A stretch of DNA of 5,376 bases from JBMOLK01 sp049325575 (GTDB lineage: Bacteria; Bacillota; Clostridia; Acetivibrionales; Acetivibrionaceae): the NCBI GenBank assembly GCA_049325575.1, contig JBMOLK010000274.1:1-5376 (forward strand), in the 5' to 3' direction. A program made the translations under genes and the position numbers. Below the pieces are notes generated by a model that saw nothing but the letters and a program-made list of their open reading frames with translations, ran no database searches and had not been told where the DNA came from. Positions 1 through 5,362 of this stretch are shown here, in pieces. Each line of letters begins with the position of its first letter. Position 1 is the stretch's first letter.

Positions 1-323
1 TGAAGACATGTGATATGGGATTTATGGTGTGGAATGAAAGAGTAGATTGTGCTTTAAATACAAACAGGCTTATGCAGTTTTATAGTTCTATAAATATCGG
101 AGTTGCCAAATTCTCAAATGTAATAATAAACAATAAACTTGGTTTAAGCTTTGATAAAGATATATTAAAAGAGATGAATCTTAAACTTATTGCTGAGTTT
201 CCTTATGTCCCGGCTGTTGCAGATTTTTCTCTTGAAGGCAAGGTCTACATAGCTGAAAGTGCTGTTTTAGATAAGCGGTTTAAAAAGTCACTTGAAAAGC
301 TTGCTGATTTAATTGCTATTTAA
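1..323 (+). CDS. C-terminal part of a MinD/ParA-like ATPase (TadZ/CpaE-like), 5' end outside window
   Basis: The reading frame is open from the first complete codon at position 3 to TAA at 321-323, so the gene begins upstream; about 106 residues are visible. The nucleotide-binding Walker A region is not in the window. What remains fits the C-terminal third of the MinD/ParA fold: a beta-strand and helix near the start, an IINN stretch where the family has its conserved Asn loop, then EFPYVPAVADFSLEGKVYIA, which resembles the family pattern of a Pro-containing strand, an acidic or Ala-rich turn and a Gly-Lys helix cap. A final Lys-rich helix ends the protein. In Tad loci a protein of this type (TadZ/CpaE) lies just upstream of the secretion ATPase and places the machine at a pole or patch of the inner membrane. 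The order here, with a 34-bp gap to the ATPase gene, supports that role. Another MinD-like protein cannot be excluded. Confidence 0.6.
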   Translation, partial: KTCDMGFMVWNERVDCALNTNRLMQFYSSINIGVAKFSNVIINNKLGLSFDKDILKEMNLKLIAEFPYVPAVADFSLEGKVYIAESAVLDKRFKKSLEKLADLIAI

Positions 324-344
324 CATATGGGTCAAAAAATAAAT

Positions 345-350
345 GAGGTG
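345..350 (+). promoter_or_regulatory. Ribosome binding site that fixes the cpaF-like start
   Basis: GAGGTG matches the 16S anti-Shine-Dalgarno sequence. It lies 7 nt before ATG 358 but only 1 nt before the in-frame TTG at 352, so ATG 358 is the likely start. Confidence 0.75.
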
Positions 351-357
351 ATTGTTA

Positions 358-1806
358 ATGCTTACACGATCAAGTGTCAGTGAAAAACAAAAAAAATCCA
401 AGTATTATGGCAAAACCGGTGCAGACGGAAAATTCATGGTTATGTCCTTGGATGAGGCTGTAAGACAGTGTCAGGCATATATAAACAAGGTGGCAACACA
501 TTATTATAGGCAGGTAGAGGATGTAAAAGTTAAGAGGGAAATGACAGAGCGGTACATATTGGATTATGTTGACACGGAAAAGCCTGATGTTGAAGGTTTT
601 GAAGAACTAGTAGAACTAAAGGAAGCTTTAATAGAAGAAATTACTCAATATGGTCCTATAACCGATGCCATGGAAGATAATGAAATTGATGAAATCAGGG
701 CTAATGGTCCAAACCAGATATTTGTTGAGAAACATGGGAAAACATATTTCTGGGATAAGGTTTTTAACGACAGGGAGCACATGGAAAAAATTATTACAAA
801 GTTAATAAGGGCTTCCAAGGTAAGACTTACCCCTAAAAATCCCATGGTTAATGCCAGAACAATTGAAGGCTCCAGGGTTAATGCAACTCATGCCTCAATA
901 TCTCCTTACGGCAACCCGGCTTTTGTAATAAGAAAGTTTAAAAAGACCAGAATTTCACCAAAAAAGATGATTGAAAATCAAACGTTTTCAGTTAATATGT
1001 ACAAGCTTCTTACGTTGATTCCAAAAGCTGATTTATCCTGGTTGACTGTGGGACCTACGGGAAGTGGTAAGACAACACTAAATGAGATGTTGGTTAAGAA
1101 TATTGACCCCATGTGCCGAATTATAACTATTGAAAATCCTTCGGAGCTTAGGCTGGTACGGTATGAAGGTGATAATCCATCAGGAAGGGTTTTAAATGAT
1201 GTACTTCAATATGAATCTGTTTCGGAGGATTCTACAGACGACAGTAGTTCTGCTACCATGGAGAATCTCCTCATAAATGCCATGAGACAGTCACCTCACT
1301 GGATAGGTCCTGGAGAGCTAAGAGCGCCAAGAGAATTTGCAACTGCCCTTCGCGCTGCACAAACGGGACATTATCTATTTACCACGCTTCATGCAGAGGG
1401 TGACCAGGAGGCGATTTTCAGGTTCCTGACTGCTTATCTTAGTGCATCAAATGAACCTGCAGAGCTAGCCCTTAGAAATATTTGCGCAGCCATAAAATTC
1501 ATAGTGTTCCAGGAGAGACTTGCAGATGGTACGCGTAAAGTAACTTCCATATCGGAGGTTAGAGGGGCAAACGGGTTGGCTCCAATCATAGAGCAGATAT
1601 ATAAGTTTGAATGTATTGATGTTGATGAAGACACTGAAACAGGTAAAGTAAGAAGAATTATAGGCAAGCACAAAAGGGTTGGCACCATATCCAAGGAGCT
1701 TGAGCAAAAGATGCTTAAAGCGGGGATAAAAAGAAGCAGGTTTGAGTTTTTGACAAAAGAAGCATCCCCTTACGAAGAGGAGGAATATGATGCTGACAAT
1801 ATATAA
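358..1806 (+). CDS. CpaF/TadA-type secretion ATPase of a Tad-like pilus
   Basis: This 482-residue protein is a type II/IV secretion ATPase that would hexamerise at the cytoplasmic face of the membrane and power pilus assembly through the TadB/TadC platform. Residues 1-95 are charged and helical. Residues about 96-200 resemble the CpaF N-terminal domain, with ITDAMEDNEIDEIRANGP (from 101), the dGxRVNA-like EGSRVNA (170-176) and an Arg-bearing VIRKF (190-194). The catalytic core has Walker A GPTGSGKTT (232-240), an Asp-box-like IENPSEL (258-264), Walker B with GELR (catalytic Glu320) and a His-box TTLHA (342-346). A late QERLADGTRKVTSISEVRG also fits CpaF. The Asp box has Asn260 where Asp is usual, and spacing around Walker B and TGH is PilT/GspE-like. 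The length is slightly above typical CpaF. The stop overlaps the next gene by 17 nt, showing translational coupling. Confidence 0.9.
   Translation: MLTRSSVSEKQKKSKYYGKTGADGKFMVMSLDEAVRQCQAYINKVATHYYRQVEDVKVKREMTERYILDYVDTEKPDVEGFEELVELKEALIEEITQYGPITDAMEDNEIDEIRANGPNQIFVEKHGKTYFWDKVFNDREHMEKIITKLIRASKVRLTPKNPMVNARTIEGSRVNATHASISPYGNPAFVIRKFKKTRISPKKMIENQTFSVNMYKLLTLIPKADLSWLTVGPTGSGKTTLNEMLVKNIDPMCRIITIENPSELRLVRYEGDNPSGRVLNDVLQYESVSEDSTDDSSSATMENLLINAMRQSPHWIGPGELRAPREFATALRAAQTGHYLFTTLHAEGDQEAIFRFLTAYLSASNEPAELALRNICAAIKFIVFQERLADGTRKVTSISEVRGANGLAPIIEQIYKFECIDVDEDTETGKVRRIIGKHKRVGTISKELEQKMLKAGIKRSRFEFLTKEASPYEEEEYDADNI
1778..1783 (+). promoter_or_regulatory. Ribosome binding site inside the ATPase gene for the tadB-like gene
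   Basis: AGGAGG lies within the last codons of the upstream ATPase gene. It is 3 nt from ATG 1787 and 6 nt from the adjacent ATG 1790, so 1790 is the better-spaced start; the two choices differ by a single Met. Confidence 0.7.
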
Positions 1807-2767
1807 TTTATTGTTTGGTATTGTTGTATTAGTTGTTATAGTCGGCCTTATTATTGTGCTCAAGATAAACATACTTGATGCTATTAGAAGAGCTTACAGT
1901 TGGTTTATAGATAAACTTGCTGACTTAAACACCAAAAAGACCGTTGAAAGAATCAAAAGAAGTAAAATTGAGAAAAAGAAAGAAACACTGATTACAAAAT
2001 ATAACAGACTGGCAGAGAGCCTTATTGATGACTATAATTTACCGCTTACTTTGGAAGGTTTCAATACAGTTATTAGTTTTTTAGTGGTTGTAGTTGTACT
2101 TTTTGTGTTCATCCTACTTAAAAACATAACTTTATCTTTTTTGGTATCCGTATCCTTAACTGTTGCAGGCTTTACATACTTCCTTATGCAGGCTAGACTT
2201 GGTGAATCTGCGAAAATAGAGGCTATTATGGATGCTGAAGACCTTTTATGTCCATTATCTAAAGATGGTGTATTGGTAGCGGTAAAAAAGGTACTGGAAT
2301 CTAAAGAGCAAATAAGTCCAATGATAAGGCCCTACTTTATTCAGTTTGTGGACAATTGTGAGAATCATGGCTATTCATTTAAGAGGGCTATGGAAGTTCT
2401 CAACAGGCAGTTAGGATCAAAATTTGACAGCTATGCAGAAAAAGCAGTTGTATTTGAGTACAATGAACGCAAAGGAATGGCAGATATTTTTCTTGATATA
2501 GTAGATGAGAATGCTGCACTTCGTGAGATTAATGCCAGAAAGAACAGAATTTTCAGGGAGATGAACAGGGATTTTATAATAAAGACGGCTCTTATTGCAC
2601 TGTTTGTGCTTTACTCCCTTACAAATGGTGAGCTAAGACAGTTTATGCTCTTTAGTGATTTGGGAAGAACCATCAATGCGATAATGATCATTACAGTTTG
2701 TCTTACCTTCGCAAGGTGTCAGGCATTACAAAGGGATATAAGTATTAAGAAGGAAGGAGACAAATAA
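1790..2767 (+). CDS. TadB-like inner-membrane platform protein (T2SSF-type)
   Basis: This 325-residue protein is predicted to sit in the cytoplasmic membrane, where with its TadC partner it forms the platform that couples the ATPase to pilin polymerisation. Visible are an N-terminal membrane segment (about 5-24), a strongly basic cytoplasmic stretch (49-75, rich in Lys/Arg), two membrane segments (about 93-110 and 112-133), a soluble helical region (145-262) that matches the T2SSF layout with paired helices, and C-terminal hydrophobic segments (263-277 and 293-309). The soluble part contains a Gly-bounded helix pair, with KGMADIF (228-234) where family members have the conserved Gly after a helical bundle. 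Length and topology are typical of TadB. The gene overlaps the ATPase by 17 nt and precedes the TadC-like gene by 1 nt. Assignment as TadB rather than TadC rests mainly on gene order. Confidence 0.85.
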   Translation: MLTIYNLLFGIVVLVVIVGLIIVLKINILDAIRRAYSWFIDKLADLNTKKTVERIKRSKIEKKKETLITKYNRLAESLIDDYNLPLTLEGFNTVISFLVVVVVLFVFILLKNITLSFLVSVSLTVAGFTYFLMQARLGESAKIEAIMDAEDLLCPLSKDGVLVAVKKVLESKEQISPMIRPYFIQFVDNCENHGYSFKRAMEVLNRQLGSKFDSYAEKAVVFEYNERKGMADIFLDIVDENAALREINARKNRIFREMNRDFIIKTALIALFVLYSLTNGELRQFMLFSDLGRTINAIMIITVCLTFARCQALQRDISIKKEGDK

Positions 2768-2768
2768 A

Positions 2769-3653
2769 ATGGTTGTTTTTATAAAGCTGTCTGCTCTTGC
2801 TGCTATTATATACCTTACCTTTACTACTGTTTTTTCCATCGTCAAGCCTGTTAACCGTAAACGTAAGAAGTTAGCCAGGGACTTTTTGATTAAGGCAAAA
2901 AACCAGGCACAAATGGAAAAGTTATATTATTTTAAGGATGTAGTGCTGCGAAGGTTTACAAGCAGCATGCTGCTAAGTGATTTAAAAAAGGATGAGTACA
3001 GAACCATGATAAAGAGGCTGGATCTTAAGATAACACCTGAAGAGCTCCGGGCTCAGCAGATAGTACTGGCCATCCTTGCGTTACTTGCTGCTTTGGTTAT
3101 AATGAGGATATCGACTCTATTTGGAATATTCAGCTTACTGGGACCTGTTTTGGCCTGGATGTACCCTGTAGACGAGATAGAGAAAAAAATAGAAAGAAAA
3201 AACAAGAATATTATGCATGATTTTCCTGCATTCTATAGTATGCTTTATTATCAGTACTCAAGGTCGGTTAATATTTATCTTGGTGATGTTGTAAAGGATT
3301 TTTTGCCTAACGCCAATCCGGATATGGCTGAAGAATTAGGCATTTTTTTAGATAATATAGAGTATGGTGAAGAGTATGCCTTGAAAAGATTAAAGAAGCG
3401 GGTACCCTTAAGGCACGTAATAAAGTTTTGCGATATAATGCAGACCAGGCTAAATGGATATGATAATACTTCGCAGATGGCTTACCTTAAAAATGAGCTC
3501 CATGATATGAGAATTCAAGTGCTGGAAAATGAGTTGAAGTCACGGCAAAATCAGAACATAAGAGTTCAATTTGCTCTAATAATTATTCTGGCAGTATACG
3601 TTATTATATACTTCTATTATCAATTTATTGATGCCTTTACAATGTTTAGCTAG
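2769..3653 (+). CDS. TadC-like inner-membrane platform protein (T2SSF-type)
   Basis: This 294-residue protein is the second platform subunit, expected to pair with the TadB-like protein in the cytoplasmic membrane. It has membrane segments at about 4-24, 97-112, 114-133 and 266-284, with a soluble T2SSF-like domain between. That domain starts at HDFPAFYSMLYY (150-161), matching the family pattern of a Pro followed by a helix after the second hairpin. It continues with EYGEEYALKRLKKRVP (198-213), similar to the family's Gly, Ala-Leu, Leu and Arg pattern, and ends with a long charged helix (240-264) leading into the last membrane segment. An AGGAG site at 2755-2759 lies 9 nt before ATG 2769. 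The start is only 1 nt after the previous stop, so translation is coupled. After the stop the operon is interrupted by a 168-bp AT-rich gap before the pilin gene. Confidence 0.85.
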   Translation: MVVFIKLSALAAIIYLTFTTVFSIVKPVNRKRKKLARDFLIKAKNQAQMEKLYYFKDVVLRRFTSSMLLSDLKKDEYRTMIKRLDLKITPEELRAQQIVLAILALLAALVIMRISTLFGIFSLLGPVLAWMYPVDEIEKKIERKNKNIMHDFPAFYSMLYYQYSRSVNIYLGDVVKDFLPNANPDMAEELGIFLDNIEYGEEYALKRLKKRVPLRHVIKFCDIMQTRLNGYDNTSQMAYLKNELHDMRIQVLENELKSRQNQNIRVQFALIIILAVYVIIYFYYQFIDAFTMFS

Positions 3654-3734
3654 ATAGTACTTGGTATTGATAATATAAATGATGGCATTTTTAGCATATT
3701 TTTTTATTATAAATATTGAACTGGAGTTAAATAT

Positions 3735-3762
3735 TTGATATATTACAAATGATATGTATATT
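3735..3762 (+). promoter_or_regulatory. Candidate sigma-A promoter for the pilin gene
   Basis: TTGATA (3735-3740) and TATATT (3757-3762) are separated by 16 bp and lie about 60 bp before the pilin start. In such AT-rich DNA, matches like this arise easily by chance; the support is the position before a gene expected to be highly expressed. Confidence 0.4.
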
Positions 3763-3779
3763 ACATAGTGTATTTGTAA
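3743..3779. repeat. Nested inverted repeats over the candidate pilin promoter
   Basis: TTACAAAT (3743-3750) and ATTTGTAA (3772-3779) are perfect 8-bp arms. Inside lies a second perfect repeat, TATGTA-TAT-TACATA (3753-3767). The two are centred within 1 bp of each other (3760 and 3761). The inner repeat covers the proposed -10 box, so this may be a repressor or activator operator; a hairpin in read-through RNA is the alternative. Confidence 0.45.
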
Positions 3780-3808
3780 AAAGGATTGACCAATAACAAA
3801 CAAAATTT

Positions 3809-3814
3809 GGGGGG
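3809..3814 (+). promoter_or_regulatory. G-run ribosome binding site of the pilin gene
   Basis: Six consecutive G bases lie 7 nt before ATG 3822 and can pair with the anti-Shine-Dalgarno CC-rich core. Their spacing selects ATG 3822 over the in-frame TTG at 3786, which has no ribosome binding site. Confidence 0.65.
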
Positions 3815-3821
3815 AATAGTA

Positions 3822-4028
3822 ATGAAAAAGAAATTTAGTTCATTTTATAAAAGGACAGTATCTCTCTTAAAGAATCAAAATGGATTTGGAATTAAGGAAA
3901 TAGCCGTATCTCTTGGCGCAATTGTTGTTATAGGTTTAATAATCACAGCGTTTAGAGGTCAGGTAGGTGATATTCTGGAGGATATATGGGAAATGGTAAA
4001 AGGTTACATAGGTGAAGAAATTCAGTAG
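3822..4028 (+). CDS. Flp-type prepilin (major pilin candidate)
   Basis: This 68-residue protein fits a Flp/type IVb prepilin. The leader (1-21) is basic, beginning MKKK and ending KNQNG. Cleavage by a prepilin peptidase after Gly21 would give a mature 47-residue pilin starting FGIKE, with the hallmark Glu at +5 (Glu26). The hydrophobic assembly helix follows (about 27-43), then a short amphipathic, acidic tail ending GEEIQ. Size and layout match Flp pilins, which are little more than one helix. The Tyr that often follows Glu5 in Flp is replaced by Ile. The gene lies after tadB/tadC-like genes and before two anchored proteins, as expected in Tad loci. It has its own strong ribosome binding site and perhaps its own promoter, consistent with a need for many copies. 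No peptidase gene is in the window. Confidence 0.85.
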   Translation: MKKKFSSFYKRTVSLLKNQNGFGIKEIAVSLGAIVVIGLIITAFRGQVGDILEDIWEMVKGYIGEEIQ

Positions 4029-4056
4029 AAAATTTTGATAACTTCAGTTTAGTTTT

Positions 4057-4212
4057 ATGTTTAAATTAAATCCTGGGATTGGTGAAGAACCCTTCAACAA
4101 TCATTTGCTTTTGGTATATCCATTATGGTATGCCCGTGCTAATGAAAGGGAAGATTGTCTCACCTATTCGTCAATGGGGAAAGTCTTTGTCGATTGGAAG
4201 TCAATTCAATCC
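4057..4212 (+). CDS. Doubtful 51-codon ORF in the pilin-downstream gap
   Basis: ATG 4057 to TAA 4210-4212 encodes 51 residues of mixed composition, starting MFKLNPGIGEE. There is no Shine-Dalgarno sequence before it and the protein matches nothing I recognise. The same DNA forms several RNA helices, so the open frame is more likely a by-product of the GC-richer structured segment than a gene. It is listed because the gap would otherwise be unexplained. Confidence 0.12.
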
Positions 4213-4214
4213 TA
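4069..4214 (+). ncRNA. Candidate structured leader/intercistronic RNA
   Basis: The core (4081-4200) is about 42% GC, while the preceding 40 bp are below 20%. Possible helices are TGGGATTG 4074-4081 with CAATCCTA 4207-4214 (one G-U), ACAATC 4097-4102 with GATTGT 4153-4158, GGTATATC 4113-4120 with GGTATGCC 4127-4134 (two G-U, 6-nt loop) and GATTG 4192-4196 with CAATT 4202-4206. These nest into one fold. GATTG 4077-4081 can instead pair locally with CAATC 4098-4102, so two exclusive states exist. It does not match any riboswitch consensus I know. Chance pairing is possible. Confidence 0.3.
4077..4102 (+). terminator. Hairpin downstream of the pilin gene (attenuator or mRNA-stabilising stem)
   Basis: The arms 4077-4087 and 4092-4102 form ten base pairs with one G-A mismatch (4082/4097) around a 4-nt AACC loop. 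The stem begins 48 nt after the pilin stop. It is followed by ATTTGCTTTTGG, a broken U-rich stretch, so termination would be partial at best. A leaky terminator or 3' stabilising stem here would raise pilin output over the downstream genes; this role is inferred. Confidence 0.4.
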
Positions 4215-4264
4215 AACGGCAGAGATTTTCATTTAGATGGACAATAAATCATGTAATGTGTTTT

Positions 4265-4269
4265 GGAGG
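4265..4269 (+). promoter_or_regulatory. Ribosome binding site that fixes the first pseudopilin-like start
   Basis: GGAGG lies 7 nt before ATG 4277. The frame stays open upstream to 4079 without another ribosome binding site, so the upstream 66 codons are not considered coding. Confidence 0.75.
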
Positions 4270-4276
4270 ACAAGTT

Positions 4277-4720
4277 ATGAAAGGGGTAGCAAATTCCATA
4301 CTGGCTGCAATTCTGGTATCATTTTTTATGTTGTCTTTTACAAACTTCCTGCTGTTTTTTCCATGGTACCTGACTTTGGTATATAAGACGTTTAATGTTG
4401 CTACTGAAGCTTCTACCATAAACTATGTGTCTGGACAAATGGTTGAAGACGCTCTTAATGATCTGGAAACCAGACCAATGTATAGAGACAAAATTAACAG
4501 CATTGTCATATCTATGGATAATGTAGCGGTAAGCAGGTATTCAAATGACAATACACGTCGTTTACAAAAGGGTGAGAAATTTAATGTGTCAATAGAAGCG
4601 GATTTCCCATTTGTTGTAAAAATATTTGGCCAAGAGTTTAAAAGGGAATTAGATATTAAATTTAGTATACCTGTAACTGGAATACGGTACTACAAAGACC
4701 TTGACCCCTATGTTATCTGA
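4277..4720 (+). CDS. Membrane-anchored pseudopilin-like protein (TadE/TadF position)
   Basis: This 147-residue protein is of a family I do not recognise. It begins MKGVANSILAAILV, and one long hydrophobic segment (about 4-36, possibly with a break at the Pro29-Trp30) anchors it. A region of Ala/Thr/Ser and acidic residues (40-65) continues as a helix, as in TadE-like proteins. The rest is predicted extracellular and beta-rich, with alternating hydrophobic strands at 73-85, 101-118 and 120-136. It has no Cys. A Gly at position 3 could in principle be a short prepilin leader, but no Glu stands at +5. The start is chosen from GGAGG at 4265-4269. Placement after the Flp pilin and 24 bp before another anchored protein of nearly identical length suggests a minor pilin or assembly factor. 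This role is inferred from context, not sequence family. Confidence 0.75.
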   Translation: MKGVANSILAAILVSFFMLSFTNFLLFFPWYLTLVYKTFNVATEASTINYVSGQMVEDALNDLETRPMYRDKINSIVISMDNVAVSRYSNDNTRRLQKGEKFNVSIEADFPFVVKIFGQEFKRELDIKFSIPVTGIRYYKDLDPYVI

Positions 4721-4744
4721 TGAGTTGCTTTATGGAGGTAAAAA

Positions 4745-5191
4745 ATGAAGCTTATAGCATACATATTTGCCGCAGTTGTTTTTATATCTACACTTATAAC
4801 TCCATTTACAGAACTTTTGGGTGCATTTTCAGACATGTGTAAAATTCATGCTGCAATTACGGCATCAAGTCGTGCGGCAATAATGAATTCAGAAGATGAA
4901 TCAAAAGCGAAAGATGTTGAAGCAGCTATTGATTTTGACAAGTTTGAAACTATTTTCAAGTCAAACTTTTGTTCTGCTCTTAACCTAAGTGACAGTTACG
5001 ATTCATTAGATGACAAATTTAACAGCTTTACGGTAAATATCCGTCGTGTGGATGATAACAAATGTGAGATTGAAGTAAAGACCCAGTACAAGTACAAGAC
5101 GGGTTTGTTTAAGCGGTTTGCATCAAATCTTCCTAGTGACTCAGGAGTGTTAAGGGTTTTAAAAACCGAAGTCCTAAGAATTGAAAATTAA
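4745..5191 (+). CDS. Second membrane-anchored pseudopilin-like protein (TadE/TadF position)
   Basis: This 148-residue protein is of a family I do not recognise. The first 25 residues are hydrophobic after MKL, forming a membrane anchor or uncleaved signal. A helix with CKIHAAITASSRAAIMNSED (32-51) follows, reminiscent of the Ala/Arg-rich stretch after the TadE anchor. The acidic middle (52-92) leads to a strand-rich C-terminal part (95-116 and 134-147). Cys residues lie at 32, 76 and 107, and could form a disulfide outside the cell. No prepilin Gly-x4-Glu site is visible, although Glu23 lies within the hydrophobic segment. GGAGG at 4734-4738 lies 6 nt before the ATG. The gene is 24 bp after its neighbour and almost certainly co-transcribed. 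A minor pseudopilin or tip/assembly factor is the most likely role, by gene order only. Confidence 0.75.
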   Translation: MKLIAYIFAAVVFISTLITPFTELLGAFSDMCKIHAAITASSRAAIMNSEDESKAKDVEAAIDFDKFETIFKSNFCSALNLSDSYDSLDDKFNSFTVNIRRVDDNKCEIEVKTQYKYKTGLFKRFASNLPSDSGVLRVLKTEVLRIEN

Positions 5192-5197
5192 CTGTAG

Positions 5198-5244
5198 CAA
5201 CATGTAATTTTATTAATATATTTATAGTAAATATTATGATGTTG
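5198..5244. repeat. AT-rich inverted repeat after the last gene
   Basis: CAACAT (5198-5203) and ATGTTG (5239-5244) flank an inner repeat ATATTTA-TAG-TAAATAT (5218-5234). There is no T-tract after it, so it is a weak candidate for a terminator; AT-rich DNA produces such repeats by chance. Confidence 0.3.
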
Positions 5245-5287
5245 AAATACTTGGCAAAGGCTTAGTTATTATACTGATAATAGTAAA

Positions 5288-5327
5288 GGTGTTTCTAGCC
5301 CCTTCACACCGACTGTTTATGGAAGGG
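5288..5327 (+). ncRNA. Possible H-type RNA pseudoknot before a short ORF
   Basis: GGTGT (5288-5292) pairs with ACACC (5306-5310). The loop between them contains CCCTTC (5300-5305), which is perfectly complementary to GAAGGG (5322-5327) downstream. With loops of 7, 0 and 11 nt, this is the classical H-type geometry. The 3' strand is the purine stretch before ATG 5333, so folding could mask ribosome binding. The TTCTAGC in the first loop recalls preQ1-I riboswitches, but the A-rich third loop of that class is missing, so I do not assign it. Confidence 0.3.
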
Positions 5328-5332
5328 ATTTG

Positions 5333-5362
5333 ATGATGATAAGTTTACAAGTTGCTGACTAG
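5333..5362 (+). CDS. Nine-codon ORF, possible leader peptide
   Basis: ATG ATG at 5333 opens a frame of nine codons (MMISLQVAD) ending TAG 5360-5362. The purine stretch 5321-5327 lies 5 nt upstream. Such an ORF could be a leader peptide controlling a gene beyond the window, but so short a frame may be chance. Confidence 0.15.
   Translation: MMISLQVAD

Larger units (their letters stand above)
3654..3821 (+). other. AT-rich gap between tadC-like and pilin genes
   Basis: No gene is seen. A run of seven T (3699-3705) follows a weak AAATG/CATTT stem (3677-3690), a poor candidate for a terminator. The right half holds the promoter-like motif and inverted repeats listed separately. The change from tight gene coupling to a long gap suggests that the pilin is transcribed at least partly on its own. 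Confidence 0.5.

Noticed and set aside
352..357. TTG start two codons upstream for the ATPase
   Set aside because: It lies only 1 nt from the GAGGTG ribosome binding site; ATG 358 has proper 7-nt spacing.
1434..1872. Antisense open frames within the ATPase gene and the start of the tadB-like gene
   Set aside because: They mirror strongly conserved coding sequence on the + strand and lack ribosome binding sites and recognisable domains.
3576..3803. 75-codon antisense frame over the tadC-like end and the AT-rich gap
   Set aside because: Its composition is rich in Ile, Tyr and Asn as expected of random AT-rich DNA, with no recognisable motif.
3786..3821. TTG-started 12-residue extension of the Flp prepilin
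   Set aside because: No ribosome binding site precedes it, and the extension would contain the G-run that serves ATG 3822.
4074..4214. Small inverted-repeat transposon (MITE) ended by TGGGATTG and CAATCCTA
   Set aside because: No flanking target duplication is visible and the ends are short; RNA structure explains the repeats as well.
4079..4276. 66-codon N-terminal extension of the first pseudopilin-like protein
   Set aside because: The upstream residues look random, there is no ribosome binding site before 4079, and they would place a long soluble stretch before the membrane anchor; GGAGG fits ATG 4277.
5251..5281. Promoter-like TTGGCA with GATAAT, or a sigma-54-like TTGGCA element
   Set aside because: The sigma-A spacer is 19 bp, and the sigma-54 -12 position reads GT instead of GC, so neither reading is convincing.
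5217..5327. Open frame with a hydrophobic stretch (GLVIILIIVKVFL)
   Set aside because: No acceptable start codon or ribosome binding site is present, and the frame is closed by stops at both ends; such stretches are common in AT-rich sequence.
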